Positions 48,663 through 62,000 of a stretch of DNA of 62,000 nt are shown here, piece by piece (positions within the stretch are counted from its first letter, which is position 1; each line of letters opens with the position of its first letter). Under the pieces are notes generated by a model that did not search any database, was not told the DNA's origin, and saw only the letters and a program-made list of their open reading frames with translations. The stretch is from Chrysomallon squamiferum (lineage: Eukaryota; Mollusca; Gastropoda; Neomphalida; Peltospiridae): assembly GCA_012295275.1 (NCBI GenBank), contig CM022670.1, forward strand, positions 16,614,198-16,676,197, in the 5' to 3' direction. The translations under genes and the position numbers were made by a program.

Positions 48663-50220
48663 ATTAATAAACACAAAAAGGTTAGTTATTCCTAAAAAAA
48701 ATTGTTTAATCTAATCTAAACTTACCTAATTTATTTATTTATTTGAATCTACTTTAAAAATTCACAAATAACAAAAGTACACTATGCATTGTAAGTGTTG
48801 TTTTAATTAATTAATTATTATTAAATTAAAAAAATAATTAATGTTTTAATAGAACAGAACATTTGGTGAGAGTGATTATATGCCACTAATTGGAAGAATA
48901 TATTTCTTATTAGGCATTAGAAGTATTTTTAAATAAGAGACAAATTCTCACCGGTATGCCTGCCCTGGGGTGAAGACATTAATATCATACTGGTGATACA
49001 TTAAAATGTCAAAACACAAATTCTTTATAATCAGTTTTGTTTTTTTTCTTGTCTAGATATATTACTTTAAAAAACTGAAGAAAAAAAAAAAAAGATAAAA
49101 AGATAAAAAGATAAAATGTCAGCATGAAAATAATTTTTTTTTTTTTTTTTTTTTTTTTAAATGTGACTTGTATCAAATAAAGTTCAGTTACAAGTGTATG
49201 TGAATTGAATATTGTTAGGAGCTAATTTTTTATTCATTTTTTTTTTTTAATCTTTTATACATAGCCTAGCAAACCACAAATTTTTGAGTTATTTTTGTCA
49301 TACTACTTCAGTTACAAACAACAACAAGAACAGCAAAACAAAAAAAACATCCATATCTTATCATAATACTATGATCTAAATAATGTGGTATATTAACAGG
49401 TGTAATTACTGAATACACATAGTGCTATGTTATTATGTCCATGAAGATCATTATAATTATTATGTTAAAAACTGTCAGAATCTATCTGTACATTTTAACG
49501 GTTGTGTATAGAGTAGATCTTCCACAGACCATTAATCATATCATTTATCTGTTTGAAAACACATTATGAATCAATTTATCTCGAACACAAATCATTAAGA
49601 TTCATTTATCTGTAAAATATTGACTGACAATATATTCACACTTAATTACTACCACAAAATGATATATCAGACTGTATGTAACACCAGTTTGAGTAACAAC
49701 AATAATAATAAAACACCTGAAATTAACTTTGAAAAAAAAAAAAAAAAAAAAAAAAAAGATATAGATATTTTAAAATCATTGTTATATCCACAAACACTTA
49801 ATCTCTCTATCTATATGAGCTAGCTGAAAAATGGATTTGTTCTCATTCAGTTCAAATTTTATCTAAATTAATGTCTCTTTTCACATCTCTCTTATCTCAA
49901 ACATGATAACACCTTACAAACGATGACATTTATCAATAAAATAAGCAAACTCTATCAGCTATTATTTCTTTCTTTTATAATCTCTATCCTTTTTATTTTT
50001 TATTATTATTATTTTACTTAACCTTTTTATAGACATTTAAAAATCTAATTCTAATGGAAATCGGCTTACCTTCACCAAAGACTAAAACACGAAAGTGAAA
50101 AACTTGCACTCTGGAGGGAAGATTTATCTCAATAAAAAGTTTACAAGGCGACATAAGAAATATTTCTGTTCATTTATCACTGAGATCTAGGCTGAAGTTA
50201 TGACTGAATGCTCTGCTACC
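48663..50220. other. AT-rich gene-free stretch
   Basis: Contains AGATAAA repeats near 49090-49115, poly(T) at about 49134-49158 and poly(A) at about 49731-49757. No gene. Confidence 0.6.
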
Positions 50221-50340
50221 TGAAACAGGTTCAATGTTCACCTTGGTGTGGTTATGTAGACAGAGGTCGCTGGTCACAGGTCAATACCTGCTGGTTTTAC
50301 CAGGTGATGGATCACCTGTAACAAAACATTTTCAAAATAT
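50221..50340. other. E-box-rich inverted repeat patch
   Basis: ACCTGCTGG, CCAGGTGAT and ATCACCTGTAAC lie close together; CAGGTGA and TCACCTG form a 7-base inverted repeat separated by 4 bases (about 50301-50318). A similar AGGTACCTGG...CACCTGC cluster is near 52832-52872. Regulatory use is speculative. Confidence 0.25.
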
Positions 50341-50718
50341 CTCACCTATTGTCTCAAACTTCTTTATTCACTGTTCAGTTTCAGATATATTTTATTTTTT
50401 TTCATTTCGGTTATTGTTTTTTAATTTGTTTTTTTCTATTTTTTTTTTTTTAAATAAAATTAATTTTTTCAAATTTGCTCTCCAGTTTCAATTATACAGA
50501 ATGAAATTTGGTTAATAAATAATGATTTTAATTTTTGCTGAAAAGTTAATCAAATGAAATAACTATGATTCAAAAGGACAGAATAAAGCAGTGTTATGTT
50601 GTGTGCAATCTATTTTGTGATATCCAGAATATACTGAATAGTCATAAATACTTTGAAATACACTGAAGTACCAGGATCATAATAATAATAACAATAACAA
50701 TAACAATTTTAATGGACA

Positions 50719-50752
<34 letters not shown>

Positions 50753-50894
50753 GTCTTCTACATAGCTAGCATATAAAAAATACTGTTAAAACTGTTTATA
50801 AGGATTAAAACATAATTATGACATTATTAGCTATAAATCAGAATTCTAAAATAATCATTTTAGTTCGAACTTGTAACTTTTGCAGATAAAAACA

Positions 50895-50944
<50 letters not shown>

Positions 50945-51866
50945 CCTGGATGTTTAGTGTATTTTTAAAATCTTCATCTAGTATTTAAAACTATTAAATG
51001 TATCCTGGATATCACAAAACACAGCACAACACTGCTTTATTCTACAACCAGATCGTTTAAGTAATTTCAGATTTATTTTAATGTAGACATTCTTTACACT
51101 TTTAAACCTAGTTATTGCCTTGGTATTTCTCAATACAGAATGATTAATAAATACACAGTTTTAGGAAATAGTACAAGATGCTGAAACAACAACCAAACAT
51201 CATTAATATCAGGAAAATAAACATATTTCAGTATTTGCTTCCATGTGTCTATTACCTACCTGTAGAATTACCAACATGTCACAACATAATTTACTCATCA
51301 AGGCACAGATATTTATCTTGAAGTTTAACTTCCATATGTTAGAAGAATAAAAGTAAAATATAGTTTTCTAATTAATACCGAAAATAAATACAAATATAAA
51401 TATACTTTGTCACAGCCATGTAATGATTAAAACTGCTGTAAAATTTTAATGTGATAATAAAGGAATATCTGCATGAGGTATGAGATGATGTGTTATGTGA
51501 CTAAATCTGTGTTAGTGTGTTATGTGACTAAAGCTATGTTAATGTGCTAGATGATCAGTTGAAAGTCAGTGGTATAATAAGTAACCTTACACAGCACACA
51601 GCCAGGTTGTTGCAATGAAGGATTTCAAAACAATTTTAAAAATAAGCATATGGGTTCTTGTACCTGGTTTCAGTTACTTCTGTCAACATCACAAAATAAT
51701 AAAAATAAAAACAAAATTTAAAATTAAAAAATAAATAAATAATTTAAAATATTAAGTAATGTCTCAACATGTTTAACAATAAAATGAAATAAAACTAAAC
51801 AGAACAAATCAAAATAACATAATAAAAAATGAACTGATAAATAATATTAGAATAAATAAATAAATA
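50341..51866. other. AT-rich gene-free stretch
   Basis: (AT)n at about 50721-50750 and (ATT)n at 50896-50944. No gene. Confidence 0.6.
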
Positions 51867-51945
51867 TATGATGATGATGATGATGATAATAATAATAATA
51901 ATAATAATAATCATAATCATAATCATAATCACAATAATAAATAAA
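51867..51945. repeat. (GAT)/(AAT)/(AATC) microsatellite
   Basis: Five GAT units, AAT triplets, then AATCAT units. Confidence 0.92.
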
Positions 51946-52608
51946 CCATTACTATACCAGACTTTAGCAGTAGTTGACTCCTGTGATAGATTTCGCCAAA
52001 CTACATAATCCAACATTAACACATTAGAAGTACACAACCAGAAACACAAAACATTTCTCTTTGCGTTCTGCTTCGTAATTATCTTTTGTTAGTTTTTCAG
52101 CCTGCTGTTTCTTCATTGTGATTTTTAGCTGACTTACACATGACCTAATAGTAAATTCTACCAATGGAATTTATGAAACTTGTTTTTATCCTAAATCACA
52201 TTCCTAGTTACAGGACATAAATATAAATATATAATTATATGCATAACATTAAAAAGTACATCTTAAATTTGTGTTTGTATTCTAGTTATTTTAGGTGGCT
52301 TTTTTTTTGTTGTTTTGTTATTTTGTTTTTTCTTTTTCTTTATTTTTTTTCTTCTTTTTTTTCATTTCTTTTTGTTTTGTTTTTGTTAGTTTTGGGTTTG
52401 TTGTTTGGGTTTTGGGGTTTGTTTGGGTTGTTTTTTTATTTATTTTTTTTATTGGTAAACAAGAAACTACCGTACAGTATATATTCTTATTATTTATTTT
52501 ATCATATTATTTATTTATTTATTTTGACACTTCATTTTCCTCAACCGTATGTTCGTAACCATGGAAACACCATGCTTAAAAAAAAAAAAAAACAATAAAC
52601 TATAAAAG

Positions 52609-52643
<35 letters not shown>

Positions 52644-52999
52644 TGAAAAGAAATACAAACAAACAAATATATTTTCTGTCACGAAGTGAAATATTTAGAA
52701 AATGTTTATTGCATTGTTCACGCGTCAGTATCAGATCTGAGTTTAAATCTCTGGTTTCTGGCTGCTGAACTTGGGAACGAAATGAAAAGGTCGTGTATTA
52801 TTATGCGAGTGGAGAGAACAAGCGGAATACAACAGGTACCTGGTTGTTTAATCAGGTGGGTTTCACCTGCTCACGCATCAACAATCACACTAATAGAAGG
52901 TACAACAAAATACGTATGATTTGCTAAAGAAAGGAGAAAAACAACCTGAACTGGGTTATATATTGCTGCGTAACAGTTCAAATATTGCTCTCACTTCAG
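51946..52999. other. Gene-free stretch
   Basis: T-rich 52300-52460, poly(A) at 52577-52590 and 52617-52643. 52700-52915 is GC-richer unique DNA with an unrecognised 77-codon frame. Confidence 0.5.
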
Positions 53000-53024
53000 C
53001 AACAAAACAAAACAAAACAAAACA

Positions 53025-53077
<53 letters not shown>

Positions 53078-53265
53078 GATAAAGAAGAAGAAGAAAATTA
53101 GAAACACTAAATAATTTTAAATGATAATAAGTAAAAAAAGAATGAGCAGTAAATAAATAAATAAATAAAAAAATAAATAAATAAAAAAAATAATAATAAT
53201 AATAATAAAAATAATCAAATAAAAAAAAATAATATAAAAAAAAAATTAAAAAAAAATTATTGTAC
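53000..53265. repeat. (AAAAC), (AAT)n and A-rich tracts
   Basis: AAAAC units, then about 17 AAT triplets to 53077, and A-rich AAAT/AAT sequence at 53150-53265. Confidence 0.9.
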
Positions 53266-53505
53266 TGTTAACTTTGGTTGGAAAGAAAAAGATGACATTT
53301 TAGAAACAGTGCAGTGATTTTGTCTATGGACACTAACATATGGAGAGTAATCATTCAGTACTCACTGTACATGGACCACTGTGTTAAATTCATTGCTCAC
53401 AGTAACACCAATATTTTATCTGATTAGCAGAAGCTGGAAGGCTGTCGTCTGCTAAGTGAATATAAAATGGTTTACATTTTACTTGTGTGTTTTTTTTGTT
53501 TTCTT

Positions 53506-53545
<40 letters not shown>

Positions 53546-53944
53546 CTTTTATTATTATTATTTGGCATTTTCTTTTCCTATTTTTAAAAAAATAAATTCT
53601 TTGATGTCAGTTATGTATTTAAAATGTCTTTTTCAAACACGTGATTTATATAAGGCTTCTAAAAACGTTTTATTCGTTCATAATTGTATACCATTTTCGC
53701 ACAGTATTTTCTTGACGTTAAACCCATTAAATTTATTTATTTAATTTATGCAAATTGATCGTATCAACCAGAAAGTTCCTAGCAGTAAAATTATGATATA
53801 TTACTGCATTACGGTGGAGGGGAACAGTAATAAAAAACAACGTTGTTGTATAATGTAAATAATACTTTGGATAAGAATGTTACACAACAGTGTTATAAAA
53901 AAATATATATATTTCGACGTGATCGGTGTTACATGACTATGTAG

Positions 53945-53945
<1 letters not shown>
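53266..53945. other. Gene-free stretch
   Basis: Poly(T) of about 34 bases at 53507-53540; otherwise unique AT-rich DNA. Confidence 0.6.
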
Positions 53946-54031
<86 letters not shown>

Positions 54032-54045
54032 CGTGTGTGTGAAAT
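53946..54045. repeat. (TA)n(GA)n(GT)n compound microsatellite
   Basis: (TA)n to 53961, then about 34 GA units, then a short GTGTGT tail. Confidence 0.95.
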
Positions 54046-54610
54046 TATCTCTTTTGAACGGATGAGTTTTTAAAAAAAAACATATTTATAAAATATCTAA
54101 ATTAAGGATCACAGAATCGGTGGAATCATTTATTTTTTTTTTTTTTTTTGTTTGTTTGTTTGTTTGTCTGTCTGTCATTTTCATAGTTTATTTTTATTCA
54201 TTCACTGCGTGGTAAAACTCTTTGTGTGGGCTTTGCCAGGTGATAAAAAAGTGAATAAATGAATTAGACGAACGAAACAGAAGAAACACACACACACACA
54301 CACCCCTACAATCTCAGAAACAAAATAATCGTAATCTGGCGTTAATAATGGATTCAAATGACTACTGGTATTAATGTAAATTAGCTGTCCGGTTACTCTC
54401 ATGTGGAAACACTTAAAATAAGCTACGATCAGACGTCAGAACGTTTACTAGTGCATCGTTAGTACGTATCGGTCATTCCTTATTTATAAGGAAAATACTC
54501 AATAAAACTTTTAAAATCACGCATAATTACTCCTCCCCCAACAAAAAGAGGAATAAATAATAATAAATAAATAATTAAAATAAAATAATAATAACAGATA
54601 ATTAAATTTA

Positions 54611-54646
<36 letters not shown>

Positions 54647-56507
54647 TAATAATAAATAAATAAATAAATAAATTCTTTACTAATATTATTTAATTTAGCG
54701 GTATCTATTGTTGGCAAACACACCCAGACACATGAACGTGTCTATATACACATGGGATCGATGCACGCATACATATAGCAGAAAATAAAATAACAATAGC
54801 CACAGTCAGTGTTTTGCAGAGAATCGAGTCAATTCTTAGAATACAATATTACGTATTTAATATTTCGTGTCTGAAACCGGTTTAACGAAGTCTACCTTGT
54901 TTCCTGTCTAACAAAATGTTGTTACATCAGGTAATGCTGTTCTCTTGGGAAATACACAAAGATACCCAGTGTTACACGAGAAACGGTAGACAGCATTTCA
55001 ATAAAACAGTTCAACTTACAGTCCCTTACAGATTGTACACTAACCATGTATCATTTTACTATGTTTCAGTAGAAAAGAAAGATAAAAAATAAATAAATAA
55101 TAATGAAATAATATATAAATAAATAAAGATAGTATGACTGTTGCTCAGTATTAGTTATGTGCTTATATATTTTTACATGATCTCACACACGCACGCATGC
55201 ATACACATTTAGAGAAAAAAAAAACAAAACCAACCAACTGCAATATTGATGTGGAGAAAATATTTCTTTATGTTAACTGGAGTCAGAAATGTTCTATTAT
55301 TTCGGAAAAATTTATTATCAAGCTTTATTTATTTTATTTATTACAATACATGTAATAGTCTACTGCATTTTAAATTCTGATTTCTCTGTCTGAGATAAAG
55401 AATCAATAAATCCAGTTGTGTGTGTTTGTATGTATGTATGTATATATCTCTATAATATGTGTGTGTTTTTGACATGGATATTTTAATAACAAGCCTACTT
55501 TTTACAATATTTTCATTTATGGCAACATGATAAATAAAAAGGTATATAATACTGATAATTTGTTCCAAAATGAGTAAAATTGGCTAGGTTATACATCTTT
55601 ATTATTCTTAACACATTCACATGATTTTAATTTGAGAATTGTATTAATTTCTTTCTCACGATCATTATTATCATACACATTTTTATTTCTCTGTGGTTAT
55701 AACACTTAACTGAAATGGAGTATTTCATTTGTTGTTTATTACAGAGATAAACCATATTTATACAAAAAAATAATAATAAAAAAAAATAAAGAGAGAGAAA
55801 AAAAAGAGAAACAATATAACATTTTTGATCTAAATTTATTTATTTATTTTTGTATAAGCTTATCAATTTTAAAATGTTATTATTAATTTTAAATCTTTAT
55901 TTTCCATATCATACAAATAAATATGCCACTATCTGAGGACAGTAATATGTTGAAATTTGTTTTATTTATTTCAATACCAGTAACAGTTCACATTTTGTTT
56001 ATACCATGTTGTTAATCTCATTGTTCAGTGAAGAGATTGTTTCTTTAAAATACAAACACACATACAGTAACAAAACCATAACAGTACAGGAGGAGAGAGT
56101 ACAGGAAAAGAGTAATAATAAAACAGAACATTTGTTGAAGTAGAACAACACTCGAATAATCAACAGAATATTTGTAAAACAAACAGCAGAACATTTTCAG
56201 AAAATTTGTATGACACCTGTAGAGCAAATAAAACATATGTAGAACACAGAGAAAAACCCCCAAGAATAATATTAATAAAAAGTAAACCAGTTTATTACTT
56301 ATTTTTAAAATGTAAATCAATGTTATTAGTTAAAAATCATAGGTTTTTTCCCCTCACATTATGTTACTCTGTTGATATACAAGTCATAAATAGGAGTTAT
56401 TAAAGGTTTGTGAAATATGTTTGATTATTTCACAGAATGAAAATTAAAAATATGCATTGTTTATAATTTGAATATTTTAGAAACACTTAACTTTTAAGAA
56501 GTGATTG

Positions 56508-56538
<31 letters not shown>

Positions 56539-57256
56539 GAAAAAATGTCCACTGATTACAATTGTATGAAAATAAACATTTAACTTTAATATTTCATATT
56601 GTTTTACATTTATACATTTAGTATTATGAATATTTAGCTTTTTTTATTTTAATTTTTGTTTCTCTCTAGTGGTTTATTTATTTATTTTAAAAAAATGATA
56701 TAATGAAGAGTTCAGATTATTCTGAAAGGTACTTTATAATCAGCGATTGTCAAAAGTAAAGGAAAAATAAATGTAGATATAAATATTTATACTGTATATT
56801 AATAATTGGTTAAATAACTGCAATGATAGTTTATAGCTGAAGACATATTAAAAAAGTTACGATATACTTCAGATAATATAAATATTTTATAGAATCATTA
56901 ATTTAATTACAAAATAAGATACGAACTGAATAATTTCATCCCAAAACATGATATATATATATATATATATATAAACTGACATTGTTTGGAGAGAAAAAAA
57001 AAACAGTAAAAAAAGAACACAGTGCTAACTGTATTTTCAAATTAAAGCACATTTCTTAGGGCCAATAATTGTGGTTTATGAACACATATTTTGCTGTAAA
57101 ATAAATGTAAATAAAGTATTTGGTGGTTTCACAACAGCTAAATGTTAACTATAACAAAAATAGTTAGTAAAAATGTAATTTATATGCATAAAACTGACTA
57201 GCCGAACTATGTATGATGACTAAAAAAGCATCAGCGTTAACATTAGCATTTCCTTT
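54046..57256. other. AT-rich intergenic DNA between XKR and POFUT1
   Basis: No gene supported. Simple tracts: TTTG/TCTG (54150-54176), (CA)n (54286-54302), AAT/AAAT (54545-54672), (AT)n (56508-56534 and 56950-56973). Confidence 0.6.
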
Positions 57257-57288
57257 TTTATTTAACAATAAATTTGGTGAGATTTATT
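57257..57288 (-). other. Candidate POFUT1 poly(A) signals
   Basis: Plus-strand TTTATT at 57257-57262 and 57283-57288 are AATAAA on the minus strand, about 195-225 bases past the POFUT1 stop. Confidence 0.45.
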
Positions 57289-57480
57289 TTCCTACATCTT
57301 TACTACGCTTTTCTGATTCAATGGCAAATAAAATCAATTAAAAAGATTTTTAAAAATCTCAACAACTGAATAATGCAAAACTGGTCTATTATTTCATAAC
57401 AAATATGTTAAGAAATGTTTGAATAAATACTACAAAATAAATGTTTCCAAAAAGCAAATAAATAAAAGCGTATAAACAGT

Positions 57481-58204
57481 TTATGAATGTCCCCAGAAAG
57501 ACGTTGGAAGTTTCTTAATTTTTCTTTCTCGGGCTACAAATGCTGTAAAAGATGAAACACAGTTGCCTATGAAATGATCAGCCATGCCAAGAACAGCAAG
57601 ATCTATCTGTGGTAGCCAGGGATCCTTGTGAAATACTTCAACCTAAAAAAAGACGACAAAAAAAACCATGATTTAAAATGTAACCTATACCTGAGATAAT
57701 CAAAAATAGTTTGTATACTTTCAAGTTATTGATTCTTTTATGACTGATTTTGTTTTCTAATTATGAAATATGACAATAAAATAAAAATGAGTTTTTTTTT
57801 TTTTCAGTTAGTATGATAACTTTTCATAAAAAAAAAAAAATATATATTTAAAAAAAAATAATAAATAAAAAATAAATAAATCCAGCCTACTCAGTCTGCT
57901 AGATATATTTATTCACTTCAAAGGAAAATCAAATAATATTACCACAAATGGATTAATTACAGTATCTTTTTAGAACTTAATTATAAACAACTGTGCACCA
58001 GTTTTAAAAAATATTTTGAATCATACAGATAAAAATAATTTGAAGTTCACTGAAAAAAAAAAAATACCTTTTGTTTCCTCAGATGTTCTTTTATGTCATT
58101 TATCATTGGATTTTTATCTGTTGCCACGTAAACAACTTTGGCCTTTATAGAAATCACAGTATTCTTCAGAAGTCTGCAAAAAACCATCTCTCATTCAAAT
58201 ATTG

Positions 58205-58248
<44 letters not shown>

Positions 58249-59362
58249 AAATAAAATAAATAAATAAATAAATAATGATGAAGATAATTATAATAAAAAT
58301 AATAAATAAAATAAATGACAATAATAATAACAATTATAACAAAACAAGATACCTGTATGTTATTATTCAATAATTAAATAAAGCCTAATTACAATTACAA
58401 TTTCTGTATGCTGTGTTTTCAAAACTAAACTGAATTTACATGCTGTAAATGGTATTACCTACCTTAAAATTTCATCTTTTGGAGGAAAGCAAAGTTTAGC
58501 TGTAACTGTGCCCTGACCTGAATAGCCCAGACACTGGGGACTGGACATGTAGCTCTTCATCCCATCAGCATGATCACAGGCATTGGCCTAGAAAATACAA
58601 CAAAACTATCGCTGTCAGAAAACTGGCTGGGACACAATAACCCATAGAGGCAAGCTACTGTAAGAGACTCCTTGCAGGAATATCCTATTACAACTAAAAC
58701 TCTGTATCTGCTGCAGTATCAGCTTAAATCAGGATAAAATTAATATCCTGGAAATAGTGCACATTGGGATTACTTGTAAAAAAAAAATGATCATATCAAA
58801 TATGTGTTACTTGTATACCATGCAAAATCATTTCTATAAGTTATTACTTGTACAACACAATATTCATGGTATTTAGACAATATGATTACTTTTATAATAT
58901 AAAGATCATTATAATACAGTCCTCAGATTGTGCAGTAGTTTTCTGATTATCTGCAAAAATTAATACTACACTCACCCAGTCTGGTCCATTTCTGAGGTGA
59001 ATTCCAACAAAGACTTCTCCAGGAAAGTTTTCATTGATGTAACCAAGAGCTTCTTCTTCTATAGAGTCAGACCATTCAAGGTATCTCTGCAGGTGGACAT
59101 CATCTTCCTGGATGGGAAAGGAAGCAGGTGCACCCTTGAAAGCCATCACTGGGTACTCCAAAGGAGGATAGCTAGAAAATGTAAATTAAAACTAAATATA
59201 AACTGGCTCATATGAGAAATTTAATGTAACTTCATACAAATATTTTATTTCCAACCTTTGAAACCAAATATTCATATTCAGAAATATTAATTGTTTTATA
59301 TATGTATTTTTTATATTACTGTCTTGTTATAATAATAATAAAGATAATAATAATAATAATTA

Positions 59363-59423
<61 letters not shown>

Positions 59424-61579
59424 TGTTATTTTTACTATTATTATTTTACCAAGGTTTAACACAAATTGCTATATTTTTCTACATGGAAAGAAATAATTAT
59501 ATTTTTAATAGAAATTTCTTAAAAGACTTAAAAGGTAAAGTTATTCTCAGATGGTAAAAATATAACAAAACTGTTTAACCAGCATACAGTTTCTGCCATG
59601 CATCAGTGTTTGAGTAGCCAATGTTGTAAATAACATAGCCATCAAAATCCACATTCAAGCCATCCCAAAAAGGACCAAAAGGGTTTCCTTTAAAAAAATA
59701 TATAAATAAAATCTGATATAGATAGAAAAATTGACTGATATATAAAAATATTTGGTAGTAAATAATTTTAAAACAACTAGAAAATGAAAATGCCTGAAAC
59801 CATAATAAAATAAAATAAAAATAAAATGAAATCCACTGGAAGTAAATATGTTTCAACTATTAAATTATTTAATATTTAAATATTTTTAAGATACTGGACA
59901 TATTTTATAAACTTATAAATTGAAAAGATTTTATTGTTTACTAATTTTCTTTTGTAAATGGTTTCATTAAAAATTATAATAATTCAGATTGAAATATATG
60001 TAACAGATACCAATACAGATAGGAAGATCCTGAAAATTTTCTTTTGAGTAATATGCAATAAAGCACTATTTAATTTTTTTTTTTTTTTTTTTTAAATAAA
60101 AATATCAAACCTTCTTTCATTTGACATTTGTTTTCCTTATCGTTGGGAGGTAACCAACACCAGCCATGTCGCTTCCCTGGTGGCCAGTGTACTGGGGCCA
60201 ATTCTGACATAAAATCCTCGGCCAAAACAACACGATGAAATTTCCTTAGAGGTTCAACTTTAAACCATTCATTGAATGGCACATTTTTCTGAAACAAAAT
60301 TTAACAGTTAAACAATTCTTTAAAAATATAATAATAATAATAATAATAATAATTTTAAAATATTACGAAGAATTAGAATTTCAACATGAAAGTTAAACTG
60401 AAGTTGTCAAAATTTAAGACAAAATCCACATAAAGACAAGGTATCTCGTAACTGATCTAAATTTATCCTGTTTATCAAAAGATGTGTTTGTCAAATATAG
60501 CATTTATTAAGTAGATTAAAATAACCATATTTTACTTTAAAAATGTGAACAGGTTAGTGAATATTCCATTTTTAAATAAAAAAAAAAAAATTTTTGAGTA
60601 TTTTATTCAGAGTAGAAGAATCTCTTAATCTAAACAGCTAAGCTGCATGCAGCAGGGATACTAGTTACTGTATACTTACATATGTCCTCCAGGGTGGTAG
60701 CACCAGAGTACGATTTATTTTCTTAGCAAAACTTAAAGCACCAAGAAAATGGTCAGCCTGGTTACCAAAGCGACCTGAGAGTAAAGAATTTGTTGTGTTT
60801 ACTATTTTATATAACACAGGTTTATTTACTTTCAATTAAATTGCACAAATATCTTTTGTACAGATCAATAAATATACAAACAAATGTGCAGGTGTGTATT
60901 TTTTTTTAAAAGAAAGATTATAAATTATAATTAAGAAATTTAGTAGGGAAAGTAGTAAATGATCTTAGTTGTTTGATGCTTTTGATCGAAGTAATATATT
61001 AATTATTTATCAATTTGTTTTTTATTACATGAGAATTAATTTTGCTTCATTTACTGTTTATTTTACAGACTAATCTCTACACGATGTTTTACTTTCAGCA
61101 ATATTCAAGACTTGCTGATAATATTTCATAAATTTTATTATTAAATTTTTTGATTTGTTTTTTTGTTTATGGACATTTGCTATGAAAATAACGTTCTTAC
61201 GAACTGTTCTGTAAGTTATTACACAATTTACAGTATTTATTTTGTTCAATAACTTTCGCCAAGTTTTGTACTGTATTTTTGTACTGTATCACTTTCAATA
61301 CATGGTTTTGTTCAGTAACTTTCGCCAGGTTTTGTACTGGATCAGTATATGGTTCTTTAAACTACAATTTCATCATTTTCCCGCTAAATTGACAAGATAA
61401 AATCGTAAATGTTTTCTTTGATCGAGATAAATTTTCAGAATTATCAGTTAGTTACTGCACCTACCCATACATGGACAAAAAATTATATATCCATTAGAAT
61501 CCCACTGAAGTTCAGCTTCTGTTGATAATAATAGACACTGCAACATAAGTACAAAAACAATTACATTCTCAGCAGTCAT
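57481..61579 (-). CDS. POFUT1: GDP-fucose protein O-fucosyltransferase 1
   Basis: A complete eight-exon gene: 61465-61579, 60680-60774, 60111-60288, 59588-59687, 58976-59171, 58463-58587, 58068-58173, 57481-57642; 1077 bases, 358 residues plus stop. All introns are GT-AG and every junction keeps frame (phases 1,0,1,2,0,2,0). The enzyme transfers fucose from GDP-fucose to Ser/Thr of EGF repeats, notably in Notch, in the ER lumen. Visible: an N-terminal signal peptide (about 1-21), [16 protein letters not shown] (35-50), an N-glycosylation site NRT (59-61), [26 protein letters not shown] with the expected catalytic Arg (223), VYVATD and [17 protein letters not shown]. Human POFUT1 is 388 residues and ends RDEF; this one stops at SFWGHS with no ER-retention tetrapeptide. 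The exon 4 donor (CT|GTATGC) was chosen because it alone joins exon 5 in frame and aligns without a gap. Not POFUT2, since the POFUT1 motifs are explicit. Confidence 0.96.
58206..58300. repeat. (AAT)n/(AAAT)n in POFUT1 intron 5-6 region
   Basis: About eleven AAT triplets and seven AAAT units, inside the intron between exons 6 and 7. Confidence 0.92.
59328..59450. repeat. Palindromic (AAT)n-(ATT)n in POFUT1 intron
   Basis: AAT triplets switch to ATT triplets within the intron between exons 4 and 5, so the two halves can pair into a hairpin of roughly 25 to 30 bp in the pre-mRNA. Confidence 0.9.
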
Positions 61580-62000
61580 TATTGAATACATTACAAAACA
61601 TTGCTGTCGTTATTAAATGACAACAAACAACACGTGAATAAACTACTTCCGATTTGGTTAGAGTTACTTGCCCTTGGATTTCAGAAGGCTCTTGTTACGC
61701 TTTCATGTGAATTATTGATCTCACACTTCAGCGCATTCGCATTATGAATAAACTTGGAACGATAATAAAATGTCATTGAGGTATATAATAAAGTCCAAGC
61801 CCGTCATGATACATTTTCCTAAATAAAGGAACCTGTCTATATAATACAGCTTACCAATATTTAATGTCATTTGTTAGTTGTAAAAATAAACCACACACAC
61901 ATTTAGGAATACTGGCAATAGTTGATACTTCAACAATGAACTATTAAAATTACAATCCATACAGTGATAAAGCAGAACATTTTAATTAGTTCGTAAAACT
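61580..62000 (-). promoter_or_regulatory. POFUT1 5' flank and likely promoter
   Basis: No TATA box. Within 75 bases of the start codon lie a CACGTG E-box (61631-61636) and an ETS-type site, CGGAAGT on the minus strand (61645-61651), typical of housekeeping promoters. The rest to the window edge is unique AT-rich DNA with no gene seen. Confidence 0.45.

Noticed and set aside
59575-59856. 93-codon frame read through exon 4 of POFUT1
   Set aside because: Only 59588-59687 is exon; the rest is intron translated by chance.

Overview
This is animal nuclear DNA. It has GT-AG introns, a vertebrate-type set of genes (a Di-Ras GTPase, an XK-related membrane protein and the Notch O-fucosyltransferase POFUT1), a very AT-rich background and an extreme load of microsatellites and minisatellites. 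Short POFUT1 introns (about 290 to 690 bases) with simple-sequence-rich intergenic DNA fit an invertebrate. A lophotrochozoan, perhaps a gastropod mollusc, is my best guess, but nothing here fixes the species.

Layout. 1 to about 29.5 kb has no gene I can support. It is a low-gene-density flank built from long di-, tri- and tetranucleotide tracts, four minisatellites (units about 56, 35, 41 and 50 bases), a relic tRNA-like SINE head, a 253-base pogo/Tigger-type MITE with TA duplications (19812-20064), and two related GA-core-CT fold-back cassettes (9.2 and 22.3 kb). Several islands of non-repetitive, CpG-richer DNA (about 3.5, 6.0-6.6, 12.3-12.7, 15.7-15.9, 21.5-22.1, 23.1-23.4 and 24.8-25.0 kb) could be promoters, small exons or conserved non-coding elements. 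From 29.5 to 33.6 kb lies the plus-strand DIRAS gene: a candidate TATA promoter and leader exon, a repeat-filled 5' UTR intron, one complete coding exon (31911-32507) and a poly(A) signal near 33.6 kb.

37.8-40.4 kb, minus strand, holds an XK-related (XKR) gene whose coding sequence runs nearly unbroken for 2.5 kb but is split by two +1 reading-frame breaks. It ends in an unusually long, acidic, serine-rich tail. 40.4-57.4 kb is AT-rich intergenic DNA with more minisatellites (46- and 33-base units) and microsatellites. 57.5-61.6 kb, minus strand, is a complete eight-exon POFUT1 gene of 358 codons, which I reconstructed exon by exon. All seven junctions keep frame and the product matches the family throughout, but it lacks the usual C-terminal ER-retention tetrapeptide.

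The three genes do not form a pathway: signalling GTPase, membrane scramblase-family protein and Notch glycosylation enzyme. The most novel features are the Tigger7/MER44-like MITE in what looks like an invertebrate, the twin fold-back cassettes, the interrupted long-tailed XKR, and the POFUT1 without an ER-retention signal. I found no new multi-gene system.
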